From the NCBI GenBank assembly GCA_963816555.1, contig CAWFLD010000004.1, positions 1,054,001 through 1,118,000 on the forward strand: 64,000 nucleotides of DNA, given 5' to 3'. This stretch comes from Lutibaculum sp963816555. GTDB lineage: Bacteria > Pseudomonadota > Alphaproteobacteria > Rhizobiales > Tepidamorphaceae. Both the position numbers and the translations under genes were made by a program. How positions within the stretch are numbered: position 1 is the stretch's first letter; the number at the start of each line of letters is the position of its first letter. The notes beneath the pieces are model-generated. The model was not told the origin of the DNA. It was given only the letters and a program-made list of their open reading frames with translations, and did no database searches. Below are positions 34,674-42,353 of the stretch, piece by piece.

Positions 34674-35810
34674 TCACGCCACCGCGGCCATCTCGCCCCT
34701 GACGATCTGCCTCAGCGCGTCGATCGGCTGCAGCCCGCCGTCGCGCTCGACGTGCCAGAAGGTCCAGCCGTTGCAGGCCTCCGCGCCCTGCACGGTGGCG
34801 CCGACCTTGTGGATCGAGCCGGTGCCCTTGTCGGAGTGCAGCGTGCCGTCGACCCGGACGGTCGCCTCGTGGCGGCCCTTGGCGCAGGTCAGCCGGTCGC
34901 CGGGCGCGATCAGGCCGCGCTCGATGAGCGCGGAGAAGGCGACGCGCGGCTCGGCGCGCTTGCCGGTCGTCACCGCCAGCGCCTCCGGCGCCACCGGCTC
35001 CACCGCCGCGATGCGCGCCCGCGCCGCCTCGGCGTAGGACCGCTCGCGCTCGACGCCGATGAAGTGGCGGCCGAGCCGGCGCGCCACCGCGCCGGTGGTG
35101 CCCGAGCCGAAGAACGGGTCGAGCACGACGTCGCCCGGCTTCGTGGAGGACAGGATGACGCGCGACAGGAGGGATTCGGGCTTCTGCGTCGGGTGCAGCT
35201 TGTCGCCGTTGCCGTCCTTCAGCCGCTCGGCGCCGGTGCAGATCGGCAGCGTCCAGTCGGAGCGCATCTGCACGCCGTCGTTCATCGCCTTCATCGCGTC
35301 GTAGTTGAAGGCGTGCCGCGAGGTCTGGTCCCGCGACGCCCAGATCATCGTCTCGTGGGCGTTGGTGAAGCGGCGGCCGCGGAAGTTCGGCATCGGGTTC
35401 GTCTTGCGCCAGACGATGTCGTTGAGGATCCAGAACCCCAGGTCCTGCAGGATCGTGCCGACGCGGAAGATGTTGTGGTACGAGCCGATCACCCACAGCG
35501 TGCCGTCCTTCTTCAGGACGCGGCGGCAGGCGAGCAGCCAGGCGCGGGTGAAGGCGTCGTAGGCCTCGAAGCTCGCGAACCGGTCCCATTCGTCGTCGAC
35601 GGCGTCGACGAGGCTCTGGTCGGGCCGGTGCAGGTCGCCCGCGAGCTGCAGGTTGTACGGCGGATCGGCGAAGACCGCGTCGACCGAGCCGGCCGGCAGG
35701 GACTGCAGCAGGGGCACGCAATCCCCCACCAGGATCTCGTCGAGCGGCAGGGAGGAGATCGAGCCGGCCCGGGGGGACCGGCTCGCTACGCTGACTGGCA
35801 TCACTGACAC
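34674..35810 (-). CDS. ccrM: CcrM-type cell-cycle adenine DNA methyltransferase (GANTC)
   Basis: CcrM methylates adenine in GANTC and times cell-cycle genes in alphaproteobacteria. The 378-residue product is a beta-class enzyme: catalytic VFADPPYNLQL near residue 47, and the SAM-binding DPFFGSGTTGAVARRLGRHF further on. The C-terminal ~80 residues (SALIERGLIAPGDRL, then IHKVGATVQGAEACNGWTFW) form the CcrM-specific extension. ATG at 35810 is used; ATG at 35801 is equally possible. It follows rnhB, the usual order, and its own upstream gap holds a CtrA-like box and a GANTC site. The N-terminus (PLDEILVGDCVPLLQSLPAG) is family-typical. Confidence 0.96.
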   Translation of the reverse strand: MSVMPVSVASRSPRAGSISSLPLDEILVGDCVPLLQSLPAGSVDAVFADPPYNLQLAGDLHRPDQSLVDAVDDEWDRFASFEAYDAFTRAWLLACRRVLKKDGTLWVIGSYHNIFRVGTILQDLGFWILNDIVWRKTNPMPNFRGRRFTNAHETMIWASRDQTSRHAFNYDAMKAMNDGVQMRSDWTLPICTGAERLKDGNGDKLHPTQKPESLLSRVILSSTKPGDVVLDPFFGSGTTGAVARRLGRHFIGVERERSYAEAARARIAAVEPVAPEALAVTTGKRAEPRVAFSALIERGLIAPGDRLTCAKGRHEATVRVDGTLHSDKGTGSIHKVGATVQGAEACNGWTFWHVERDGGLQPIDALRQIVRGEMAAVA

Positions 35811-35844
35811 GAACCTCTACGCAACTGATGGTTCGAATTGTCGC

Positions 35845-35893
35845 GAGTCAGCGTAAAGCCGGCCTTAAGCGTTAGGGTAAACAAGGACTTAAC
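35845..35893 (-). promoter_or_regulatory. ccrM control region: CtrA-like box and GANTC site
   Basis: Read toward ccrM, GTTAA (35893-35889), 7 bases, then TTTA (35881-35878): one mismatch from the CtrA consensus TTAA-N7-TTAA. Downstream toward the gene is GACTC/GAGTC at 35845-35849, a CcrM methylation site. In Caulobacter the ccrM promoter is switched on by CtrA and reduced by GANTC methylation in its leader; this layout mirrors that. Confidence 0.55.
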
Positions 35894-35929
35894 GGTGAAG
35901 CGCCCGCTCGTGCCGGGGCACTGGCCGGA

Positions 35930-36577
35930 TCAGGCGAAGCTCGGCTCGGCCAGCTCCGTCCCGAGGTCGAGCGCCAGCTGCGAGATCGGCCGGAAGGAGC
36001 GGCGGTGGATCGGCGTCGGCCCCAGCCGCTCGAGCGCGGCGAGGTGGACCTTCGTGGAATAGCCCTTGTTGGTCTCGAAGCCGTAGCCGGGATGCACGCG
36101 CGCCATGCGCACCATCATCCGGTCGCGCACCACCTTGGCGACGATCGAGGCCGCGGCGATCGACTTGCAGATCGCGTCGCCGTCGACCACCGCCTCGCCC
36201 CGGCAGGCCAGGCGCGGCAGGTCCTTGCCGTCGACGAGCACGCTGCACGGCCTGTTGCAAAGGCCGGCCACCGCGCGGCCCATCGCCTTGAGCGTCGCGC
36301 CGCGGATGTTGAGCCGGTCGATCTCGGCCGGCGAGGCGGCCGCGAAGGAGACGCAGGCCATCCGCATGATCTCCGCGAACAGCCTCTCCCGCTCCTCGAA
36401 CGGCACGAGCTTCGAATCGGCGAGCCCCTTCGGCACCCTGTCGAGGTCGAGGATGACGGCCGCCGCGACCACCGGCCCGGCGAGCGGGCCGCGGCCGGCC
36501 TCGTCGACGCCGGCGACGAGGCGCGAGCCCTCCCGCACGTGGCGGCGCTCGTGGCGGAGATGGGGAAGCTTGCTCAT
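35930..36577 (-). CDS. rnhB: ribonuclease HII
   Basis: RNase HII cuts RNA in RNA-DNA hybrids and removes single ribonucleotides. The 215-residue protein has the active-site strand VAGVDEAGRGPLAGPVVAAA with Asp and Glu, DSKLVPFEERERLF, the DGDAICKSIAAASIVAKVVR block with a further Asp, and GYGFETNKGYSTKVH near the end, complete for the family. ATG at 36577 (MSKLPHLRHERR). The order rnhB-ccrM on one strand is typical for this class. The two genes are separated by 119 bases that carry the ccrM control elements, so ccrM can be transcribed on its own. Confidence 0.96.
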   Translation of the reverse strand: MSKLPHLRHERRHVREGSRLVAGVDEAGRGPLAGPVVAAAVILDLDRVPKGLADSKLVPFEERERLFAEIMRMACVSFAAASPAEIDRLNIRGATLKAMGRAVAGLCNRPCSVLVDGKDLPRLACRGEAVVDGDAICKSIAAASIVAKVVRDRMMVRMARVHPGYGFETNKGYSTKVHLAALERLGPTPIHRRSFRPISQLALDLGTELAEPSFA

Positions 36578-36606
36578 GAGGCAGGAGCTTTCGGCGAGTC
36601 GGGCGC

Positions 36607-36660
36607 GGCTGGCAAGGGCGGAGACCGTGGCTGGCAAGGGCGGAGACCGCGGCTGACAAG
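36607..36660. repeat. 22-bp tandem repeat, about 2.5 copies
   Basis: Two full 22-base units that differ only in the last base lie at 36607-36628 and 36629-36650; each begins GGCTGGCAAGGGCGGAGACC. A partial third unit GGCTGACAAG follows to 36660. The array fills most of the 107-base gap between rnhB and trkH. No protein or RNA gene is apparent. Confidence 0.8.
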
Positions 36661-36684
36661 CGCGCCGACGCCGCAGGAGAGCGC

Positions 36685-38169
36685 TCAGCTGCGCCAGAAG
36701 TCGGGCAGCAGCACCACGTAGGCGGTGGCGAGCTCGAGCCGCCCGAGCACCATCCCCAGGATGACGAGCCACTTGGCGGCGTCCGGGACGGCGTGGAAGT
36801 TCGTCGCCGGGCCGACGACGGGTCCGAGGCCCGGCCCCGCATTCGCCATCGCCTGGGCGATCGCCGAGGTGCTCGACAGGAAGTCGAGGCCCGTCGCCAT
36901 GACGGCGAGCGACAGGACCATGAAGGTCAGCACGTACATGAAGAGGAAGTTCCGCACCGCGCCGATCGTGTCCTCGGCGACGCGCTCGCCCTGGTAGTGG
37001 ACCGTGACGATGCGGTTCGGCGACAGGGTGCGCTTGAGCTGCCGGCCGGCCGAGGCGAAGAGCAGCTGCCAGCGGAAGATCTTGACCGCCCCGGCGGTCG
37101 AGCCGGCGCAGCCGCCGATGAAATAGAGGAGGAAGAACAGCCCGACCGCGAAGCTGCCCCACGTCGAGAAGTCCGAGGTCGCGAACCCCGTGTCGGTGAG
37201 GATCGAGGTGACGTTGAAGGCCGACAGGCGCAGCGCGTGGAGCGGCGCCATGCCCTGCGAGACGTTCCACAGCGTGCAGACGCCGATGGCGATGGCGAGG
37301 ACCCTGAGGAAGTCGACGATCTGCTCGTCCTCGAGCACGAAGCGGCGGCCGCGCAGGAAGAAGCCGGCATAGAAGACGAGCGGCAGCGCGCTCAGGGCCA
37401 TGAAGACGATCAGCACGACCTCGATGCCGACCGAATTGTAGAAGGCGACCGAGGCGTCCTTGGTGGAGAAGCCGCCCGTCGCGATCGTCGCCATGGCGTG
37501 GTTGACCGCGTCGAAGGGATCCATGCCGGCGACGATCAGCGCGACCGTGCAGGCGGCGGTCAGGCCGACATAGACGGCGCCGATGGTGCGCGCGATCTGG
37601 GCGACGCGGGGAAAGGGCTTCAGGGAGATGTCGGACGATTCGGAGTGGAAGAGCTGCATGCCGCCGACGCGCAGCATCGGCAGCACGGCGAGCGCCATCA
37701 CGACGATGCCGATGCCGCCGATCCACTGCAGCAGCGAGCGCCACAAGAGGATGCCCGGCGGCATGTGGTCGAGCCCGGAAAACGCCGTGGCGCCGGTCGT
37801 CGTGAGGCCCGACACCGTCTCGAAGACCGCGTCGGTGAACGAGGGCTGGAGCGACGAGATCCACAGGGGCAGCGAGCCGAACAGGCTGATCGAGACCCAC
37901 GCCGACAGCGTGATCAGGTAGCCGGTCCGCCGGTCGAGCGCCCCGACCCACGGCCGCCGGAAGGCGAACACCAGGAAGGAGCCGACGCCGCCGACGACGA
38001 AGGCCGAGATGAGGAAGGCGTCGAAATCGCGGTAGTTCGTGCCGAGATCGACGAGCATCGGCAGCACCATCGCCCACGCGAGGGCGATGAGGAACACGCC
38101 GTTGATGTAGACCGTGAAGCTGAGCTGTCGGGAGTTCACCGGAGTGCTCGTGCGGGTAGGACGTGCCAC
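36685..38169 (-). CDS. trkH: TrkH family potassium uptake channel protein
   Basis: TrkH forms the membrane pore of the Trk potassium uptake system together with TrkA. The 494-residue protein has the four pore-loop repeats with selectivity segments: VSGLTTTGATAFSGLDHM, HAMATIATGGFSTKDASVAF, TSILTDTGFATSDFSTWG and the last ANAGPGLGPVVGPATNF. It spans the membrane around ten times. GTG at 38169 is the assumed start, giving a short charged leader before YINGVFLIALAWAMVLPMLV. No trkA gene is in the window. It is divergent from the ATP synthase operon across 279 bases. Confidence 0.94.
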   Translation of the reverse strand: MARPTRTSTPVNSRQLSFTVYINGVFLIALAWAMVLPMLVDLGTNYRDFDAFLISAFVVGGVGSFLVFAFRRPWVGALDRRTGYLITLSAWVSISLFGSLPLWISSLQPSFTDAVFETVSGLTTTGATAFSGLDHMPPGILLWRSLLQWIGGIGIVVMALAVLPMLRVGGMQLFHSESSDISLKPFPRVAQIARTIGAVYVGLTAACTVALIVAGMDPFDAVNHAMATIATGGFSTKDASVAFYNSVGIEVVLIVFMALSALPLVFYAGFFLRGRRFVLEDEQIVDFLRVLAIAIGVCTLWNVSQGMAPLHALRLSAFNVTSILTDTGFATSDFSTWGSFAVGLFFLLYFIGGCAGSTAGAVKIFRWQLLFASAGRQLKRTLSPNRIVTVHYQGERVAEDTIGAVRNFLFMYVLTFMVLSLAVMATGLDFLSSTSAIAQAMANAGPGLGPVVGPATNFHAVPDAAKWLVILGMVLGRLELATAYVVLLPDFWRS

Positions 38170-38343
38170 GCTGGCGGCCGCCGCCGGCGGGCGGTGCGGC
38201 AGGCGCCGCGCCTCAGGCGGGGGAGAGGCTTCCGCTTACGCTCCCGAACTGTGGCCGAACGATGGCGGCGGCGCCGGAAGGACAGGGATCCCACAAACGG
38301 TTTAGCCTTCCAAATCAACCCCTTAGGGTGTGTCGAACCGTTC

Positions 38344-38372
38344 TTGACACTCTCGGGAGCCCCCACTATGGT
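38344..38372 (+). promoter_or_regulatory. sigma-70 promoter for the ATP synthase F0 operon
   Basis: TTGACA at 38344-38349 and TATGGT at 38367-38372 are separated by exactly 17 bases, a nearly ideal housekeeping promoter. It is 77 bases upstream of atpI and 172 bases from the divergent trkH start. The TTGACA is a full consensus match, which is unusual in DNA this rich in GC. Confidence 0.7.
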
Positions 38373-38448
38373 TCGCGCGGCTTTCGGGGCGGTCCGCTCC
38401 GGATCGTGGAAGCATGTGAGCGAACGCCGTCCCAGACGGAAAAGGGCG

Positions 38449-38850
38449 ATGTCCGACACACCGCGGAACGGTCCGGGTACCGAACAAACCCCAGCCGAAG
38501 CCACCGATCTCGAGACGCGCCGTCGCGCGCTCGGCACGGGCCTCTCGGACGCTCAGAAGCGTCACGCGCCGCCCGCAGCCTCCGAGCGCCCGAGCGGCGC
38601 GTTTGGGATCGCGATGCGCCTCGCCGTCGAGCTCGTCTCGGGGGTGATCGTGGGCGGCGCCATCGGCTGGGGCTTGGACTGGTGGATCGGCACGAAGCCG
38701 ATTTTCTTCCTCGTGTTCCTGATGATCGGGATCGCGGCGGGGATCATGAACGTATTCCGGTCCGCGCGCCGCATGAACGAGGCGGCGTCGGATCAGACTG
38801 GCGGCGCTCGGCCCACCGGCCGTGAGCCTCCGGCAAAGGACAAGATCTGA
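38449..38850 (+). CDS. atpI: ATP synthase accessory protein AtpI
   Basis: AtpI helps assemble the c-ring of ATP synthase. The 133-residue product has a charged N-terminal half (TDLETRRRALGTGLSDAQKR) and two membrane helices in AMRLAVELVSGVIVGGAIGW and IFFLVFLMIGIAAGIMNVFR, the AtpI pattern, ending in a polar tail. It is the first gene of the F0 operon, 13 bases before atpB, and follows the strong promoter at 38344. ATG at 38449 is chosen since MSDTP starts a normal-length product. In alphaproteobacteria F0 genes are apart from the F1 genes, as seen here. Confidence 0.9.
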   Translation: MSDTPRNGPGTEQTPAEATDLETRRRALGTGLSDAQKRHAPPAASERPSGAFGIAMRLAVELVSGVIVGGAIGWGLDWWIGTKPIFFLVFLMIGIAAGIMNVFRSARRMNEAASDQTGGARPTGREPPAKDKI

Positions 38851-38863
38851 GGAGCTCTAGAGA

Positions 38864-39616
38864 GTGGCTGCGGAAACCGGCGAAGCTGGGGTCGTGCTCG
38901 ACCCGATGCACCAGTTCGTTGTCCAGCGCATCGTGCCGCTGGAGATCGGAGGGGTCGACGTCTCCTTCACGAACGCCTCGCTGTTCATGGTCATCGCGGT
39001 CGTGCTGGTGAGCCTGTTCACCATGGCCTCGATGAGCGGCCGGTCGCTGGTGCCGGGCCGCATGCAGTCGATGGTCGAGCTGTCCTACGAGTTCGTCGCC
39101 AACATGGTGCGCGAGAACGCGGGCACCGAGGGCATGAAGTACTTCCCCTTCATGTTCACGCTGTTCATGTTCGTCCTGTTCGCGAACATGCTCGGCATGG
39201 TGCCGTACGCCTTCACGGTGACGAGCCACATCATCGTCACCTTCGCGCTGGCGCTCACGATCTTCATCGGCGTCACGATCATCGGCTTCGTGAAGCATGG
39301 CGCGCACTATTTCCGGCTGGTCGTGCCGAAGGGCGCGCCGCTGATTCTCCTGCCGCTGCTGACGGTGATCGAGCTGGTCTCGTACTTCACCCGTCCGATC
39401 AGCCTCTCCGTGCGACTTTTCGCCAATATGCTGGCCGGCCACACCATGCTGAAGGTGTTCGGCGGCTTCGTCGTGATGATGGGCGTGTTCGGCGTGCTGC
39501 CGCTCGTCGCCATGGTCGCGTTCACCGGGCTCGAGTTCCTGGTGGCCTTCCTGCAGGCCTACGTCTTCGCGATCCTGGCGTGCATCTATCTCAACGACGC
39601 CCTGCACATGCACTAA
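38864..39616 (+). CDS. atpB: ATP synthase F0 subunit a
   Basis: Subunit a forms the proton half-channels next to the c-ring. The 250-residue protein has the expected five to six helices. The essential arginine lies in ELVSYFTRPISLSVRLFANM (second Arg of LSVRLF), and helix 5 continues AGHTMLKVFGGFVVMMGVFG. The N-terminal LDPMHQFVVQRIVPLEIGGV is typical of alphaproteobacteria. GTG at 38864 has GAGGAGC upstream. It is the second gene of the operon. The C-terminus AYVFAILACIYLNDALHMH is normal. Confidence 0.97.
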   Translation: MAAETGEAGVVLDPMHQFVVQRIVPLEIGGVDVSFTNASLFMVIAVVLVSLFTMASMSGRSLVPGRMQSMVELSYEFVANMVRENAGTEGMKYFPFMFTLFMFVLFANMLGMVPYAFTVTSHIIVTFALALTIFIGVTIIGFVKHGAHYFRLVVPKGAPLILLPLLTVIELVSYFTRPISLSVRLFANMLAGHTMLKVFGGFVVMMGVFGVLPLVAMVAFTGLEFLVAFLQAYVFAILACIYLNDALHMH

Positions 39617-39674
39617 GGGCGTCGCGAGCGTTCTCAACCCCTACGACACCAACGTTTCTTCAAGGAGACTGACC

Positions 39675-39902
39675 ATGGAAGCGGAAGCTGCAAAGTACAT
39701 CGGCGCGGGCCTTGCCTGCGTGGCGCTCACCGGCGCGGGCCTCGGCATCGGCAACATCTTCGGCAACTACCTGTCGGCCGCCCTGCGCAACCCCTCCGCC
39801 GCCCCGGCGCAGTTCCCGAACCTGCTGCTCGGCTTCGCCCTCGCCGAGGCGACCGGCCTGTTCGGCCTCGTCGTCGCCCTGATGCTGCTCTTCGTCGTCT
39901 GA
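39675..39902 (+). CDS. atpE: ATP synthase F0 subunit c
   Basis: Subunit c builds the rotating ring. The 75-residue hairpin has KYIGAGLACVALTGAGLGIG as first helix, the polar loop LSAALRNPSAAPAQFPN, and the second helix LLLGFALAEATGLFGLVVAL with the proton-binding Glu in FALAEATG. A good AAGGAGA ribosome site precedes the ATG. The gap of 58 bases before it and the strong ribosome site fit the higher production needed for this subunit. The sequence has no Na+-binding motif, so proton coupling is expected. Confidence 0.97.
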   Translation: MEAEAAKYIGAGLACVALTGAGLGIGNIFGNYLSAALRNPSAAPAQFPNLLLGFALAEATGLFGLVVALMLLFVV

Positions 39903-39958
39903 GACGGCCCGAGCAACTCCAGGACCTGTGAGCGCCCGCGGTCACCGCGGGCGACAAC

Positions 39959-40591
39959 ATGAAGAGCAGCGAAATGGCGAGTTTCGTCGTCGCCCAGGCC
40001 GACGGTGAGCAGTCGCAAGGCGTGATCGTGCAGGGGCTCGATCAGCAAGTCAGCGACGAGCTTCACCAGGACGTGGGCGTCTCGGAAGATCACACGACCT
40101 CCGGCATGCCGCAGCTGGCCGTGGAGACCTACGCGTCCCAGCTGTTCTGGCTCGCGATCAGCTTCGTCGTCCTCTACCTGATCATGTCGCGCGCGGCGCT
40201 GCCGCGCATCGCGACCGCCATCGAGAACCGCCGCGACCGCATCGCGAGCGACCTCGACACGGCGGCGCGGCTGCGGGAAGAGACCGACGAGGTCATCGCG
40301 ACCTACGAAGCCGAGCTGGCCGAAGCACGTGCCAAGGCGAACCAGATCGCCTCGGAGACGCGCGACCGGATCAACCAGCAGCTGGCCGAGGAGCGCGCCG
40401 AGGTCGAGGCGCGCATGGCCGAGCGGACCGAGGCGGCCGAGAGGCACGTCGCGGAGGTCAAGACCAAGGCTCTCGCCGAGGTCGACAGCGCGGCGGTCGA
40501 CGCCACCGCCGAGATCGTCGACCTGCTGATCGGCACCCGCCCCTCCGAAAGCGAGGCGAGCGCGGCCGTGAAGGCGGTCAGGGCAGGCTGA
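39959..40591 (+). CDS. ATP synthase F0 subunit b' (AtpG/AtpF2)
   Basis: The b' subunit pairs with b to form the peripheral stalk in alphaproteobacteria and phototrophs. The 210-residue product has a polar N-terminal extension of about 55 residues, one membrane helix (SQLFWLAISFVVLYLIMSRA), and a long charged coiled coil (IATAIENRRDRIASDLDTAA onward). FWLAISFVVLYLIMSRAALP then RI is the b' signature. ATG at 39959 is used; ATG at 39974 (MASFVVAQADGEQ) is also plausible. It is followed 13 bases later by atpF. Confidence 0.94.
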   Translation: MKSSEMASFVVAQADGEQSQGVIVQGLDQQVSDELHQDVGVSEDHTTSGMPQLAVETYASQLFWLAISFVVLYLIMSRAALPRIATAIENRRDRIASDLDTAARLREETDEVIATYEAELAEARAKANQIASETRDRINQQLAEERAEVEARMAERTEAAERHVAEVKTKALAEVDSAAVDATAEIVDLLIGTRPSESEASAAVKAVRAG

Positions 40592-40604
40592 GGAGGAGAC
40601 GCTC

Positions 40605-41090
40605 ATGTTCATGGAACCCGAATTCTGGGTCTTCGTCTCCTTCATCCTGTTCGTCGCGCTCGTCGTCTACCTGAAGGCGCCGGGCCGCGTCACCTCTGCG
40701 CTCGACCACCGTGCCGAACGCATCCGGCACGAGCTCGACGAGGCGCGGCGGCTGCGCGAGGAGGCCCAGAGCCTGCTCGCGGAGTACCAGCGCAAGCGGC
40801 GCGACGCCGAGAAGGAAGCCGAGGAGATCGTGGCCAACGCGAAGTCCGAGGCCGAGCGGATGAAGACCGAAGCCCGCCAGCAGATGGAAGAGATGGTGGA
40901 GCGCCGGAAGCGCATGGCCGAGCTGAAGATCAGCCAGGCCGAGGAGCAGGCGGTCGCCGACGTGCGGGCCGCCGCCGCCGACGCGGCCGTGGCCGCTGCC
41001 ACGCGCATCCTGCAGGAGCGGGTCTCCGGCTCGACGGCCGACGGCCTCATCGACACCAGCATCGGCCAGGTGAAGGCGCGTCTGCAGTAG
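40605..41090 (+). CDS. atpF: ATP synthase F0 subunit b
   Basis: Subunit b is the second stalk subunit. The 161-residue protein has one N-terminal membrane helix (EFWVFVSFILFVALVVYLKA) and a long alpha-helical stalk starting RVTSALDHRAERIRHELDEA and rich in Glu, Arg and Ala. The pattern of WVxxSFxLFxxxxxY is the alphaproteobacterial b subunit. GAGGAGACG precedes the ATG. It is the last gene of the operon; a strong terminator hairpin starts 30 bases after its stop. Confidence 0.95.
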   Translation: MFMEPEFWVFVSFILFVALVVYLKAPGRVTSALDHRAERIRHELDEARRLREEAQSLLAEYQRKRRDAEKEAEEIVANAKSEAERMKTEARQQMEEMVERRKRMAELKISQAEEQAVADVRAAAADAAVAAATRILQERVSGSTADGLIDTSIGQVKARLQ

Positions 41091-41120
41091 ACCCGCCCTT
41101 CCCCTTCGACACGACTTCGA

Positions 41121-41149
41121 AAAGCCCCGGCCGCGGCCGGGGCTTTTTT
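41121..41149 (+). terminator. intrinsic terminator of the atp operon
   Basis: AAAGCCCCGGCC pairs with GGCCGGGGCTTT around a 2-base centre, followed by TTTT. The stem is 12 bp and nearly all GC, with a clear T-run on the plus strand. It ends the atpI-atpF unit. Confidence 0.88.
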
Positions 41150-41352
41150 CGTTTGCGCCGGGCCGCGTCGGACTGCCCTCAAAAGAGGCGTGCCCAGCGC
41201 CCGCGCATGTCGTGGCCGCGGCCCCCGCTCACCGCGGGATCGGCTCCGGCCGCCGGGCCGTTGCCTCCCGTACCGCCGCGAAAACCCCGGAACGTCCACT
41301 CCCTGCAGCTGTTTCCCGGGACAGCCGACCACGAATGCCAGGGAGAGAACAC

Positions 41353-42175
41353 ATGCGCCCGACGCACACCATCGCCGCCGCGCTGCTGGCCGGGACGCTG
41401 CTGACGCCAGCCGCGGCCGCAGCGCAGAACGGCATGGCCACCGCCGACGTGCACATGCGCGCCGGCCCCGGCACGCGCTATCCCGTCGTGACGACGATTC
41501 CCGAGGATCGCGACGTCGAGATCCACGGTTGCCTGGACAACGGCGACTGGTGCGATGTCGGCTGGCGCGGCCGTCGCGGCTGGGTCTTCTCCGACTATCT
41601 CGCCTACGACTACAACCACAGCTACCGGAACGTGCCGGAGGTGATCGGCCGGGTCGACCTGCCGACCATCGGCTTCAGCTTCGGCAACTACTGGCACGCC
41701 CATTATCGCAGCGAGCCGTGGTACGGCGACCGCGACCGCTGGGAGCGCGGCCGCGGCCACCACGACGGGCGGGACCGCGGCCACCACGACCGGGGCGATC
41801 ACGACCGCCGGGACTGGCACGACCACGACCATCGCGGCTGGAACGACCACGACCGCAACGCCTGGCGCGACCACGATCGCCGGCGCTGGAGCGACCACGA
41901 TCGCCATGATCGGGGCGACCACAACCGCAGTGGCTGGGGTGATCACGACCGCAATGGCTGGGGGGATCACGACCGCCGCAGCTGGGGCGATCACCCATCG
42001 GTGGGGCGACAACGATCGCCGCGGCCGCGACGGCGGGTGGAACGACCACGACCGCCACGGCGACGGCGACGGCGGACGGAACGACGGCCGCGACGGCTGG
42101 AACGGCGACAACGATCGCGGGCCCGACCAGTGGCACACCGGGGACCGTGGCGACCGCTCCTCCGACGACATGTGA
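41353..42175 (+). pseudogene. secreted SH3b protein with W-x-D-H-D-R repeats, one +1 frameshift
   Basis: A secreted protein with signal peptide MRPTHTIAAALLAGTLLTPA...AAAQ, a bacterial SH3 domain (ATADVHMRAGPGTRYPVVTT to GRRGWVFSDYLAYDYNHSYR), and a long region built of an 8-residue unit of the form W-x-D-H-D-R-x-x. The unit repeats on an exact 24-base step at 41839, 41863, 41887, 41911, 41935, 41959 and 41983. At 41994-41996 the sequence has CCC where CC is needed; removing one base continues RWGDNDRRGRDGGWNDHDRH and ends at RSSDDM. Repaired length is 273 residues. SH3b domains usually bind cell wall or surface partners; the repeat could bind metal through its many His and Asp. Function unknown. 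Start has the GGGAGAG site. Confidence 0.7.
41839..42006 (+). repeat. seven 24-bp coding repeats (W-x-D-H-D-R-x-x)
   Basis: Seven consecutive units start with TGG (once CGG at 41911) at 24-base steps from 41839 to 41983. Each carries GA(C/T)CAC(G/A)A(C/T)CGC in positions 7-18. Third-base differences show the array is diverging while keeping the protein pattern. The last unit holds the frameshift. Confidence 0.85.
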
Positions 42176-42353
42176 CCGCGGGTCCGCTCGGCCGGCATGC
42201 GCCGCTCGAAGGGCCGGCTGCCTCGCCCGATGCAGCGGCCGGCCACCAGCCCCGGGCCTTCGACTCGTGCCGCCGCGAGGGCGTGCGGGACCATCGCCGG
42301 GAGCGCCCGTCGGGCGCTTCCGCAGACATCGATATGAGGCAAAGGAGACGCTC

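Noticed and set aside
36793..38850. Plus-strand frame running through trkH into atpI
   Set aside because: Only the last part from 38449 is real (AtpI); the rest is antisense to trkH.
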